A stretch of 57,095 bases of DNA from Bradyrhizobiaceae bacterium PARB1 (GCA_002256345.1 NKIY01000018.1:1-57095); one strand, 5' to 3'. Shown: positions 17,807 to 26,767, counted from the first letter of the stretch. The notes: generated from the letters alone by a model not told the origin. Made by a program: numbers and translations.

Positions 17807-17987
17807 AGCGGATATCCAATTCGGCCGACCTGCCTCGAGCACGCTGGCAGGCTGGCGTCGTCGCGGAGACAGGGTGGTCTCCCGTTATGCCGTTCTCATG
17901 CTCGCCGGCATGCTTGAAATCGCCGCGCCGGTCGCTGTCCCGGCGCAGACGCTGCCGGTCGAGCGTCCACAGACGACCGATCCCTAT

Positions 17988-18033
17988 GCCGCCCGAACGC
18001 CGAAGCCTCGCAGCGCTTCGGCGTTCGGGCGGC
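17988..18033. repeat. perfect 19-bp inverted repeat
   Basis: Arms at 17988-18006 and 18015-18033 are exact reverse complements around an 8-base loop. No T-run follows, so it does not look like a standard terminator. It sits between the Lrp gene and a transposase fragment and may be an inversion scar or insertion-sequence end. Confidence 0.7.
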
Positions 18034-18064
18034 CTGGATCAGGGCTGTCCTGCGCGCCGAGAGC

Positions 18065-18275
18065 GCGGGCGACGTGCGCGAGGACGGACAGAAGATCCTG
18101 CTTGCCGTCAAGAACATGGACGGCGAGACGATCGCAGCATGGCCGGCCGTTCTTGACGACTTCGTCGGGCGCGGCCTCAGGCGCCCCGAGTTTCTCATCG
18201 TGGACGGCGCGCCGGGCCTGGACAAAGCGATCGCCGCCCTCTGGGACGGGGCGCCGGTCCAGCGCTGCACGGTGG
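18065..18275 (+). pseudogene. internal fragment of an IS256-family transposase
   Basis: REDGQKILLAVKNMDGE, LDDFVGRGLRRPEFLIVDGA and LWDGAPVQRCTV are the central catalytic part of an IS256-family transposase, including the second Asp in IVDGA. Both ends are missing. After VQRCTV the sequence passes directly into the left end of an IS1182-like element. Confidence 0.8.
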
Positions 18276-18595
18276 GGTCGTTGAAAAAGCCTGAATTGGC
18301 TGATTCCATTCTCGTCGGCGATTCGCGATCGGCGCAGCAACGAGATGCGGGGGCGCAAGGAGCGGGGTCAACTGGAGCTCTTCATCACTGGTTCGCTCAA
18401 GCGTCTCATTCCAGACGAGCACGTGCTGGTGCGGGTCGATCGTGTGCTTGACCTGTCGTGGCTAAGCGAAGAGGTCACCGACTGTTATGCACCAACGACC
18501 GTCGGCCCGCCATCGATCCCGAAGTGGCGGTACGGTCTGCTCATCGGCATCGTGCGATCGCAAGCTGATGCGCGAGGCGCGCATTGATCAGCGTG
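18276..18595 (+). pseudogene. IS1182-family element, left end and transposase N-terminus
   Basis: Starting with GTTGAAAAAGCC (a likely terminal repeat), the segment leads into ATG 18345. From there RGQLELFITGSLKRLIP, DEHVLVRVDRVLDLSWLSEE and CYAPTTVGPPSIP match the N-terminal domain of IS1182/IS5-like transposases. The frame then breaks; DRKLMREA in a neighbouring frame shows more of the same protein. The remainder is gone and an RND adaptor remnant follows. Confidence 0.72.
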
Positions 18596-18602
18596 TTCTA
18601 GA

Positions 18603-18916
18603 CGATCGGCGCGCCGCTGGTGCGTGTCGTACTGGAGTCGGTAAAGCCCCGCGACGTAGTGGCTATCCCGCGCGCCGCCGTGCTGACCGATCAGCAGGGC
18701 GATTTTGTTTATGTCGTCGGCAAAAAAGACATCGCGCAACAGCGCCGGGTCAAACTGGGTCAATCAACGGCAACGACGGCTGCGATCATCGAAGGGCTAC
18801 AGGTTGGCGAGCGGGTTATTGCTGAAGGAATTCAGCGCGTGAGACCGAATACACCGGTTGCGCCCGCTCCGGTAGAGGCTTTGTCCCCGCCATCGAAACC
18901 AGCCCAGCGGGGATAA
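18603..18916 (+). pseudogene. RND efflux periplasmic adaptor, C-terminal remnant
   Basis: VRVVLESVKPRDVVAIPRAA followed by VLTDQQGDFVYVV, then RRVKLGQ and IIEGLQVGERVIAEGIQRVRP is the beta-barrel and membrane-proximal C-terminus of an AcrA/MexA-type membrane fusion protein. The N-terminal part has been lost at the IS1182 junction. The remnant is followed at 18920 by the matching RND pump gene. Confidence 0.85.
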
Positions 18917-18919
18917 GGC

Positions 18920-19622
18920 ATGATCTCCAATCTTTTCATCGACAGGCCGCGTCTTGCCATTGTGATCGCCATCGTGATGACGCTGGCAGGCGGGCTCGCG
19001 ATGATGCGCATCCCAGTCGCCCAACTTCCCGATATTGTGCCGCCTCAGGTCCGGGTGACCGGCATCTATCCCGGCGCGTCTGCCGAGGTTGTGGAAGCGA
19101 CTGTGGGACAGCCGATCGAGTCGAAGGTGATCGGTGCAATTATGGCTCCTACACCCTAACCGTCAGCTTCGCCCTCGGAACGAACGCCGACATCAATACA
19201 GTCAATGTCAATAATAGGGTTCAGACCGCCCTTGCCCAGCTTCCGCCCGAGGTCCGGGCGCTCGGCCTCACGGTTCAAAAGCAATCTTCGTCCATTCTGC
19301 AGTTCATCTCCGTCTATAGTCCTGCGCAGAAGTACGACACATTGTTCATGACGAACTACGCCACGATCAACGTGCTGGACGAGTTGTCCCGAACCCCCGG
19401 TGTCGGCTCGGCGCAATTGTTCAGTCGCATGAACTATTCGATGCGCATCTGGTTCGATGTGGAAAGGTTGTCGAGTCTTGGGTTGGCACCATCGGATGTG
19501 ATCCGTGCGATCCAATCCCAGAGCGTGCAGGCGCCGGTAGGTCGGATCGGCGCGCGTCCCGTCCCCGACGACCAGCGCTTTCAGCTCAACGTGCAGACGC
19601 AAGGGCGACTGACCTCCATCGC
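18920..19622 (+). pseudogene. RND efflux pump, broken N-terminal fragment
   Basis: ATG 18920 starts a typical RND transporter: one membrane helix, then RIPVAQLPDIVPPQVRVTGI and YPGASAEVVEATVGQPIE. The frame closes at 19159 after VIGAIM. Homology resumes in another frame with GSYTLTVSFALGTNADINTV, so the segment that normally links these (about 14 residues) is deleted out of frame. Homology continues to LNVQTQGRLTSIAE near 19622 and stops where an inverted response-regulator fragment begins. About three quarters of the pump is missing. Confidence 0.87.
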
Positions 19623-19623
19623 C

Positions 19624-19743
19624 GAGCGCAGCTTCCGCTTCGCTGCCATCGTGCAGCCAATCCACGGACATGCCTTCCTCAGCAAGCGTCCGGGACAGGC
19701 CCTCGCCGATCATCGCATCATCTTCCAGGAGCAGGACGCGCAT
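19624..19743 (-). pseudogene. response regulator, N-terminal remnant
   Basis: MRVLLLEDDAMIGEGLSRTL, then AEEGMSVDWLHDGSEAEAAL is the first 40 residues of an OmpR/PmrA-type receiver domain, with the acidic pair DD. It ends at the junction with the RND pump remnant, so the phosphorylation site and DNA-binding domain are lost. Confidence 0.8.
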
Positions 19744-20097
19744 CGCTTTGTCTCTGGCAAGTTAAGTAATGAGTTCTCTCGATAAACTCCAACAAGAACG
19801 TGGCCGACTTTTAACGGAGGATTCCCAAATTTCCTCGACTATCGGTCACCGCATACGAAGTCATATGAAAACAAACTTCTATGAAGGAACATGAACGGAG
19901 AATGTGACACTCCCGTTCTGCCTGCGCTCGGAATAATTATTTTTGGTTGGTAGTCCGGCCGCTTGGCCGTTATATCGAGCACCTTTTCACGTCTAAATCG
20001 CGCGTCCAGAGCGCGACAGTTTCTCAGATACGAGACTTTCTGCATTTGTGTGGGATGGTACCACCAAGAATACCGATCAGTCGCAGGTAGCTTGAGA
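19744..20097. other. AT-richer intergenic region upstream of luxR
   Basis: About 350 bases, noticeably richer in A and T than the surroundings. It should contain the promoter of the LuxR-type gene and, on the other strand, that of the broken response regulator. I found no clear lux-box dyad by eye. Confidence 0.4.
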
Positions 20098-20832
20098 ATG
20101 ACGGACTTATTTTGGCGCACTTGGGAAATTATTTCGCTGATCGAACAGGCAGCCGATCAGAGCGCAATTCAAGACAGTCTTATAAATATCGCTAAAAGCT
20201 ACGGATTTTCATCGGTATTTGGCGGAATCGTGCCTCCGGGTGATATTGAAAATTCAAAGGCCGAAATCCAAACGCGTGCAGTCGTGCAATATTTCCCCAA
20301 AGGCTGGGCAGCCAGATACGTCGATCAGAATTATCTTCCGCGCGACCCGATCATAGGCCGACTTCAAAAAGATCGAAATTCCTTTTCCTGGTCGGAAAGT
20401 TATAAATCCTGCTCGGAACCAGACAACGTGCGGGTTATCGGAGGTGAGGCTGCCGACTTTGGGCTGGTCGAAGGCTTCGTGATCCCGATCACAACGCTCG
20501 ACCATCGAACGGCCGCGCTGTCATTCGGCGGAGCAAGGGACGACCTCAGCAATAGTGACCGATCAGCACTTGCTTTTCTTGCGAATTTTGCCATCGGACA
20601 TTGGTTGCATCTCCGCCGCCCGAGATCGACCCGTAACAGGATGCTGTCGCCCCGCGAATTCGACTGTCTTCTCTGGGCCGGGGAAGGTAAAACCGATTGG
20701 GAAATATCTGTCATCCTCGGAATTTCTCGGTCGACTGTAACGAAGCACATCAGCTCTGCACGAGAAAAACTTGGCGCGGTAAACAAAACACACGCCGTAG
20801 CAATAGCGATGCGTATGAAGATTTTGGGTTAA
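20098..20832 (+). CDS. LuxR-family quorum-sensing regulator with autoinducer-binding domain
   Basis: A 244-residue protein (start ATG 20098 chosen by the domain boundary). Residues about 10-165 are an autoinducer-binding domain. GWAARYVDQNYLPRDPIIG and FSWSE supply the Trp, Tyr, Asp and second Trp that hold acyl-homoserine lactones in TraR/LasR, and VEGFVIPI follows. The C-terminus is a LuxR HTH (LSPREFDCLLWAGEGKTDWE, ILGISRSTVTKHISSAREKL). No luxI-type synthase is in the window, so it is a solo or its partner lies outside. Its base composition is lower in GC than its neighbours, hinting at transfer. Confidence 0.9.
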   Translation: MTDLFWRTWEIISLIEQAADQSAIQDSLINIAKSYGFSSVFGGIVPPGDIENSKAEIQTRAVVQYFPKGWAARYVDQNYLPRDPIIGRLQKDRNSFSWSESYKSCSEPDNVRVIGGEAADFGLVEGFVIPITTLDHRTAALSFGGARDDLSNSDRSALAFLANFAIGHWLHLRRPRSTRNRMLSPREFDCLLWAGEGKTDWEISVILGISRSTVTKHISSAREKLGAVNKTHAVAIAMRMKILG

Positions 20833-20968
20833 AGCCACCGCATTGATGCCGAGTTGCCGCACGGTCCTCCGGTGTAAAATTGAATCTCGAAACCGTCGGC
20901 TGAGCAAGAATCGTGGAGCGCATTACAGCGCGCAAGCCTTTTGCTCCGTCCTTGCGCTGAAGGTGAGG

Positions 20969-20976
20969 TTTGGGTC
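20969..20976. repeat. left target-site duplication of the IS66 element
   Basis: TTTGGGTC immediately outside the GTAAGCG end; identical to 23677-23684. Confidence 0.9.
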
Positions 20977-21046
20977 GTAAGCGTGTAGCTGAGGCCGTTC
21001 AGGCTTTGAAGCGCCAGGGCATGAGCGCATCGATCTGAGAGATCGG

Positions 21047-22624
21047 CTAGCCCTGCGCGATCCGCTCGAGAGTCTGTGTGAGCCAGGCGTGCGGATCGAC
21101 GTCATTCATCTTCGCGGTCTGCAGCAGCGTGGCGATGGTCGCCCAAGTCCGGCCGCCGCCATGGCTGCCCGCGAACAGCGCATTTTTTCTTGTAATGGTT
21201 TGCGGGCGGATTGCCCGCTCGACAGTGTTGGAGTCGATCTCGATGCGGCCGTCACTCAGGAAGCGCTCGAGAGCTGCGCGCCTGGACGTAGCATAGCGGA
21301 TTGCCTCGGCGAGTTTGGATTTGCCGGGGAGGCGGGGCAGCTCCTTCTCCCACAGATCGAAGAGCGCTGCGACGATGGCGGCGGACTTCTCCTGTCGCAC
21401 CGTCACCCGCGTTGCGGGATCCTGGCCGCGGATGCCGGCCTCGATCTCCCAGAGCCCGGCCATCATCTTGACGGTCTGCGTCGCCAGGTGCGAGCTCTCG
21501 TTGACGTGGAGCTCGTAGAAACGCCTCCTGACGTGGGCAGAGCAGGCCGCCAGCGTTACGCCCTCATTGGCGCCCGCCGACCTCGCGAGCCGATTATAGG
21601 CGGCATAGCCGTCGATCTGCAGGATGCCGGCAAAGTCCGCCAGATGGCGCTCGACGCATTCGCCGCCGCGGCTGTCCTCGAAGCGATAAGCCACCATCGG
21701 CGGACCATTGCCGCCAAAAGGCCTGTCGTCCCGAGCATACGCCCACAGCCAGGCTTTTTGCGTCTTGCCCGATCCGGGAGCCAGCGTCGGCAAGGTCGTC
21801 TCATCGGCGAAGATCCGCTCACCCTGCTTGATCTTCTCCAGCACGTAGTCGGCCAACGGCTGCAATTCGAAGCCGACCTTGCCCATCCATTGCGCCATCA
21901 AGGATCGGTCCAGATCGACACCGTCACGCCCGTAGATCGCTTCCTGGCGGTAGAGGGGCAGCCCGTCGGCGTATTTGGCCACCGCGATCTGGGCAAGAAG
22001 CGCTTCGGTCGGAAGGCCGCTCTCGATCAGATGGGCGGGCGCCGGAGCCTGAACCACGCCATCACGGTTGCGATAGGCGTATTTCGGGCGGCGGGTGACG
22101 ATCAGGCGGAACTTCGCTGGCGTCACGTCCAACCGTTTTGAGACGTCCTCGCCGATCAGGACCTTCTCCAACCCTTCGCAACCAGGAGGCACCTCGGGCT
22201 CGATGACGATCTCGACCCGCTCCAGATGCGCGCCGAACTCCTTGCGGGGCCGCGGCGCGCGTTTTTCCTTGTCCTTGCCGCCGGCCTTGGCCAGTTCGGC
22301 TTCTATCGCCGCCACGCCGGTGGCGATCTCGTCAAATGCGAAGGCGATCTGCTCATCGCTCGGCTTGTCGCTACGTAAGCGTTCCGAGCGCGTGCCGTAA
22401 AGCGTGCGCTCGAGCATCTTCACGATCGCCGTCAGCTCCACGATCCGCGCATCGGCTGCCTGATTGACTGCGGCAAGATCGGCGTTGGCCGTCGTCAGCG
22501 TCGCCATCTCGGAGGCAATGCGGCTGTTCTCGGCCTCGATCGCCGCCCGCTCTTCCGCCAAGGCGAGGATCAGCGCGTGGGCTTCGGCAAGGGTCGTCGG
22601 AAGCTCTGTAACGGGCATCGTCAT
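21047..22624 (-). CDS. tnpC: IS66-family transposase TnpC
   Basis: A 525-residue IS66 transposase. An N-terminal coiled segment is followed by the zinc-binding region and the DDE core: FADETTLPTLAPGSGKTQ, ILQIDGYAAYNRL and SNTVERAIRPQT contain the three catalytic acids. CSAHVRRRFYEL and the Gly-rich end AGSHGGGRTWA are also typical. Full length, so the protein may be active, but its TnpB partner is truncated. Confidence 0.95.
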   Translation of the reverse strand: MTMPVTELPTTLAEAHALILALAEERAAIEAENSRIASEMATLTTANADLAAVNQAADARIVELTAIVKMLERTLYGTRSERLRSDKPSDEQIAFAFDEIATGVAAIEAELAKAGGKDKEKRAPRPRKEFGAHLERVEIVIEPEVPPGCEGLEKVLIGEDVSKRLDVTPAKFRLIVTRRPKYAYRNRDGVVQAPAPAHLIESGLPTEALLAQIAVAKYADGLPLYRQEAIYGRDGVDLDRSLMAQWMGKVGFELQPLADYVLEKIKQGERIFADETTLPTLAPGSGKTQKAWLWAYARDDRPFGGNGPPMVAYRFEDSRGGECVERHLADFAGILQIDGYAAYNRLARSAGANEGVTLAACSAHVRRRFYELHVNESSHLATQTVKMMAGLWEIEAGIRGQDPATRVTVRQEKSAAIVAALFDLWEKELPRLPGKSKLAEAIRYATSRRAALERFLSDGRIEIDSNTVERAIRPQTITRKNALFAGSHGGGRTWATIATLLQTAKMNDVDPHAWLTQTLERIAQG

Positions 22625-22699
22625 CCGCCGCCATCACAGCAGAGTCGCCGCCAATCTTCCAAAGCCTTTTAGCGCCCTGATTCAATTCGCCGCAGCTGG

Positions 22700-22860
22700 T
22701 TAGCCCACCGTTTGTGGGCGCTTCACAACCACCGGACGCACCTTCGTCCAGTCCAGGCCGTCAATCAGCGCGAGCAATTGCGCGTGGTTCAGCTGCACCC
22801 GGGTCGGCGCAATCTTCGGCCAGCAGAACTTTGTATCCTCGAGCGTCCTGTACCTCAATT
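22700..22860 (-). pseudogene. tnpB: IS66 TnpB (Orf2), C-terminal fragment
   Basis: KFCWPKI followed by LNHAQLLALIDGLDWTKVRP and VVKRP is the C-terminal end of the IS66 accessory protein TnpB. Homology stops upstream near 22860, where the IS256-derived sequence begins. Confidence 0.85.
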
Positions 22861-22869
22861 GAGAATGCA

Positions 22870-23567
22870 GACTCGAGCCCGCGCGAGACCAGGTTGTCCA
22901 GCAGGGCCTGAACCGTTGCGGCATTCTCGGTCGCCCCTTCCACCAGCGCCAGCGGATGCTTGTTGCCTTCGCCGTCAACCCCGATCGCGGCGACCAGCAC
23001 GAGATCGTCGCCGAGATGCAGCCCATCGATTTGGACCACCAGAAGGTCGAGCGCGGACAGATCGGCAGCCATGAAGTCGGCCAGCCGCGCCGCCGACAGC
23101 GCTACGAACCTCCGCGAGGCCGCCGACTTCGAAACCCCCGATCCGGGCGGTGCCGGCACGTCACCCTCGGGCAGCCGGACAGCGCGGCCGAACCGGCGCG
23201 TCGACACATTGATCAGCATCAGGTTCATCGCCCAACGACCGAGCCAATCCTCCTCCGCCGCCGTTTCCCAGCTCGGGATCGTGACCTCGCGGCCGTCCAC
23301 GCCTCGGACCCGCGGGCGCTCGACCTCGATCTTGCCGCCGTGGAAGCCGATCCGTCCCCGCGTTCGGCCCCAACGGTGCGCCCGCCGCGCCGCGTCGCGA
23401 CCGTGGCGCGGCCCGCAGGCCGCCGTGACATCCGCCTCCATCATCGTGCCGAGCGCCTCGATCCCTGCCGCAAGGCAGAACCGATCGAAGCTCGCCCGCA
23501 CTTCTGCAAACGCTTCGTCCACAGCCCCGGTCGCCGGCGAACCAGCCGGTGTGATATCTCTCGTCAT
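22870..23567 (-). pseudogene. IS256-family transposase, N-terminal part
   Basis: From ATG 23567 the frame reads as the N-terminal half of an IS256-family transposase. Visible are GGKIEVERPRVRGVDG, SKSAASRRFVAL, LLVVQIDGLHLGDDLVLVAA (first catalytic Asp) and ENAATVQALLDNL. At NLVSRGLE the family pattern ends and the frame runs out of register into tnpB sequence. It is of the same subfamily as the C-terminal piece at 13.9-14.4 kb. Confidence 0.85.
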
Positions 23568-23676
23568 GGCGTTGCTCTCCTTTGTGGAATCAGCACCCCG
23601 AGCCTACCGGCTCAAGGTGGGCAACGCCGACCTCTTCAGAAATTCAACAGAACCCGGGACATCCCCACACGCTTAC

Positions 23677-23684
23677 TTTGGGTC
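23677..23684. repeat. right target-site duplication of the IS66 element
   Basis: TTTGGGTC immediately outside the CGCTTAC end; identical to 20969-20976. Confidence 0.9.
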
Positions 23685-23711
23685 ATTACAATCAGCCTGC
23701 GATAATGTTTA

Positions 23712-26063
23712 TTATCGATAGCTTTGACCCTTGATTGATTGGGTTTCGGGCTTTTCAGCATCGAGTTCGCGGACGATTTTTTCCTGTTCAGCGCGGAGCT
23801 TCGCCAAGGCATCGGTCTGGATCAAGGATGTCGGCAGCGGCTGCGCCGGGTGTTCCGCGATGGCCCGTGCTGCCTCGACCGCCGCGGCCGCCTCCCGAGC
23901 TTCACGCGCCGCCGATTGTTGCGAACCGACTACGATGGCCCTTTCCTCCCGCAGCTCCTCCTGTGAGGCAGGATCAATGCCTCCGCGGCCCTCTTGCCGC
24001 CGCTCGGCGTCGATTGCGCGACTTGCGAGATGTTCAGCGGACGTCGCCTCGCGCTCTTCCTTGACCCGAATCTCCTGGGCGCGCTCGATGAGACGATCCG
24101 CGTTCACGCCAACGACGGCTTCGACTTCCGCCCGGCTGAGCTGCCGGACGCCCCGCTCCTGGATCCGCTGCAGATCGATACGATTGGCGAGCGTTTCCAG
24201 GTAGCGTGCCGACGTCTCACGAAATTGCTGCTTCGTCTCCCCATCCAGCAGATCGCTGGTTCGGGAAACAGCATCGTTCATGAGCCGCAGATCCTGGACC
24301 ATTTGCTCCGACGTAATTGGCATCTCGACCTCCCTCGTCAAAAACTCCACACGCTTGCCGATCGTTTGAAGAATGGCCCCGACTGTCTGCGCCATCAACA
24401 GCCGTTCGAGCATATCCTTCGCGAGCGCGTTTGAGGGCTGCTCCGCCGCGACCGTCTTCCAGGCCACGATGCTCTCGTTGACAACTTTGCGATCCGGCGC
24501 AGACATCGGCAGACGGATCGGATTTGTTTTCGCCACTCGGATCCGCTGCCGGGCATTATCGATGAGACGTTGGTTGTTGGGATCGGCGGCATAGGCGCGA
24601 TCCCGGGCCTCTCGCGCCCGGCGCGGACGATCCGCCGCCTCGACGATCGCCTTATCCTTCGCCCCATAGCTTTGCGACGAGGCTCGCTCCTTCGCCGATG
24701 TCGCGACAATCTTCAGGCCCTGTGCCTGGGCATGCTGCGCATAGATCTCGCGCCACTCCGCGAACGTGTCCCGATTGGGATGGATTTTCTGACCGGATTC
24801 GTTCTTCACGGCAATGACGGCGTGAGCGTGAATATGCCCGGCCGTCTCCTTGTCGGTGTGAACACCGAACATGAACTTATGATCGGCAAAGCGATTGTGC
24901 AGGAACCCGCGCGCAGCATTGGTCAACGCGGCAACGTCAGTGCCGGACTTCGCCGATATAATAAGGTGCATCGTATCTCGCGCGGATTGCGACCGGAGCG
25001 ACGGCCCCCATTCGCGCGCGGCGAGCCGCGCATCCGCCACGTTGGAAACGCTCTTGCCGTGGTCGTCGATTGCCGCGCCCTTCTCGATCAGCTTGTTGAG
25101 CCTGTAGGTGACGCCGTCGCGACCGTGACCGGTCGCTTCCGGCCGGAGAACCACCGCCTCCGCGCCAATGCCGGAGGCTGCTTCGACCCTGGCGAAAACG
25201 GCCGCACTGGACGCCGAATCAAGACGGCGCGGTTTGGCTCCATGCTCCTGATTGGCCGCCTGGGCTTCTCGAATCCGGAAGCGCTCTTTGCCGCTGCCGG
25301 CCATCGCCGCGACGACGCGCGCTTCCAGTTCGCCCGCACCATCGGCATCGATGCGCGCGGCGTGGCGATGGCCGGAGAAGGCGGCGGCGATCACCCGCTC
25401 GTACGTTGCGCGGCCTTCGGGAGTGTCCGGGACGCTTGTCAGCTTCAGGCGGAACGCCCCCACATCTTGACTTTCGGCACGCTTCGAAAAGTCCGCCGAC
25501 CACGCCTTGATTTCCTCCGCGACAGCCTCCCGATCCGTCAACATCCGCCCGTCGTGCGTCTCGAGCGGGACGTCCTCCCGTTGAACATACTGCCCGGTCG
25601 CGGTCGCACGCGCGATGCCGCGCGCGTAGGACACCACTTTTATCACTGCCGGCTGATACCCGGCCGCAAGCTGCCGAGCACGGCCGAGCGCTCCGCCTTG
25701 CCTTGCCCGGTCGGCGCTCATGCCTCCACCGGAAGCGCCGCCGCTGAAACCGCCGTCGATTGGATTGGGCGCTGCACCGCGCGGGGTTGCGGCGCGGCTG
25801 CCGCCGCTGCCGCCAGCGCCCGCGGCGGGCAGCGACCTCGATCGCTCCTCGTCGAGTTCGCCCGTAATGGTCGCGCCTCGAATGATCTCTTGGGCTGGCG
25901 GCGACTTCGGAAGAGGTGGAAGCCTTACCCGACGGCGAAGCAAATCATCCTCGATTCCACCGCCCGGCCCTGGACGTCGTCGATCCGCGCGTGCTTGAGC
26001 AACCGTACGGCGCGTCGCCTCGACCTGCTCGAGCCACCAGGTGATTTGCGCGGCGCGGTTCAC
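23712..26063 (-). CDS. relaxase/mobilization nuclease
   Basis: A 783-residue relaxase expected to nick an origin of transfer and stay covalently bound to the 5' end during conjugation. The domain spans roughly residues 140-440: VVSYARG (Y146) is the probable catalytic Tyr region, MHLIISAKSG follows, and TAGHIHAHAVIAVKN holds the metal-binding His triad (H410, H412, H414). The long C-terminus is Arg/Glu-rich and helical. It starts with GTG overlapping the MobC-like gene's stop (GTGA). No coupling protein or type IV secretion genes are in view, so transfer would need help in trans. Confidence 0.87.
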   Translation of the reverse strand: MNRAAQITWWLEQVEATRRTVAQARADRRRPGPGGGIEDDLLRRRVRLPPLPKSPPAQEIIRGATITGELDEERSRSLPAAGAGGSGGSRAATPRGAAPNPIDGGFSGGASGGGMSADRARQGGALGRARQLAAGYQPAVIKVVSYARGIARATATGQYVQREDVPLETHDGRMLTDREAVAEEIKAWSADFSKRAESQDVGAFRLKLTSVPDTPEGRATYERVIAAAFSGHRHAARIDADGAGELEARVVAAMAGSGKERFRIREAQAANQEHGAKPRRLDSASSAAVFARVEAASGIGAEAVVLRPEATGHGRDGVTYRLNKLIEKGAAIDDHGKSVSNVADARLAAREWGPSLRSQSARDTMHLIISAKSGTDVAALTNAARGFLHNRFADHKFMFGVHTDKETAGHIHAHAVIAVKNESGQKIHPNRDTFAEWREIYAQHAQAQGLKIVATSAKERASSQSYGAKDKAIVEAADRPRRAREARDRAYAADPNNQRLIDNARQRIRVAKTNPIRLPMSAPDRKVVNESIVAWKTVAAEQPSNALAKDMLERLLMAQTVGAILQTIGKRVEFLTREVEMPITSEQMVQDLRLMNDAVSRTSDLLDGETKQQFRETSARYLETLANRIDLQRIQERGVRQLSRAEVEAVVGVNADRLIERAQEIRVKEEREATSAEHLASRAIDAERRQEGRGGIDPASQEELREERAIVVGSQQSAAREAREAAAAVEAARAIAEHPAQPLPTSLIQTDALAKLRAEQEKIVRELDAEKPETQSIKGQSYR

Positions 26064-26488
26064 GAAGCCGCCTCGTCGGTCAATTCGGGAGGCAAAATGA
26101 GCTTCGCCTCCCGCCGTAGCTTCGAGCCATAGGCGACCGTCATCTCGGTCAGTTCGTCATTGATGGAGGCGACGACCTCATGCAGCCCGCGCCACACCGG
26201 CTCGGTGTCCTCGATCCGCACGGCCTGGCCGCGATGGATGGCCTTTAGCACCTGCGCCAAATTGCGGCCGACCATACGCACCTGTTGTGCAAGCTCGATC
26301 ACCACTTTCGTGTTTTCGGCCGACAAGGCCGGGCCGGCCTGAACCGACGCGCGAATTAGCCGACGAACCACTTCGGCTTTCGGCAATCCATAGAGCTCCA
26401 CCGCACGTTTCAGGTGCGCCTCGTCGGCATCGGACAACTCGGTCCGAAGCCTCGGCTTCCGTCGTGGGACTGCTATGGAGCGAGCCAT
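26060..26488 (-). CDS. MobC-like relaxosome accessory protein
   Basis: A 142-residue protein with an N-terminal ribbon-helix-helix-like segment (LSDADEAHLKRAVELYGLPK, RRLIRASV). The MobC-type motif VRMVGRNLAQVLKAIHRGQ follows. MobC proteins bind oriT and help the relaxase open it. I place the start at ATG 26488 because GAGGGGCGG lies just before it; the longer open frame adds 55 residues of low-complexity sequence. Translationally coupled to the relaxase. Confidence 0.78.
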   Translation of the reverse strand: MARSIAVPRRKPRLRTELSDADEAHLKRAVELYGLPKAEVVRRLIRASVQAGPALSAENTKVVIELAQQVRMVGRNLAQVLKAIHRGQAVRIEDTEPVWRGLHEVVASINDELTEMTVAYGSKLRREAKLILPPELTDEAAS

Positions 26489-26653
26489 CCGCCCCTCCCC
26501 CTTCTCTTCCCGTTCGCACGGCTCAGCGGTCGCAGACCCGAGCCGACCGCTGGCGATCCGATTAGGATCGACAGCGAAGCGCGACAGCGCCCTTCGGCTG
26601 CGTCCAGCAGCCGTCCCCCGGTTTGGCCCACAAACCGGTATCTTGTCAACCAA

Positions 26654-26678
26654 TATCTAATACACTGAATGTTAGATA
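26654..26678. promoter_or_regulatory. inverted repeat overlapping a shared 18-bp promoter motif (copy 1)
   Basis: TATCTAA (26654-26660) and TTAGATA (26672-26678) are perfect inverted arms. The overlapping 18-mer at 26656-26673 matches two other sites (29729-29746 and, inverted, 30151-30168) at about 15 of 18 positions each. Read on the minus strand it points toward the MobC-relaxase operon. It is a candidate operator and perhaps part of an oriT region. Confidence 0.6.
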
Positions 26679-26767
26679 CTCAGCGCATGAAGAGCGCTTG
26701 CGTTCAAAAGAGGTGTCCGAATGAACTCTCCAACCTTATGGCGCGCAGTGCCTTCCACAAGCTCCTG

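Larger units (their letters stand above)
20977..23676 (-). mobile_element. IS66-family insertion sequence with IS256 fragment inside
   Basis: The ends are exact inverted repeats: GTAAGCGTGT at 20977-20986 and ACACGCTTAC at 23667-23676. Both sides are flanked by the identical 8 bases TTTGGGTC (20969-20976 and 23677-23684), the target duplication size expected for IS66. Inside are an intact tnpC, a 3' piece of tnpB, and the N-terminal part of an IS256-family transposase that replaces tnpA and the 5' part of tnpB. The element is 2,700 bp. Confidence 0.9.

Noticed and set aside
24570-26132. Long open frame (about 520 codons) on the strand opposite the relaxase
   Set aside because: It mirrors the relaxase gene exactly and arises from high GC at third positions; its translation has no family pattern and is Arg/Gly-rich.
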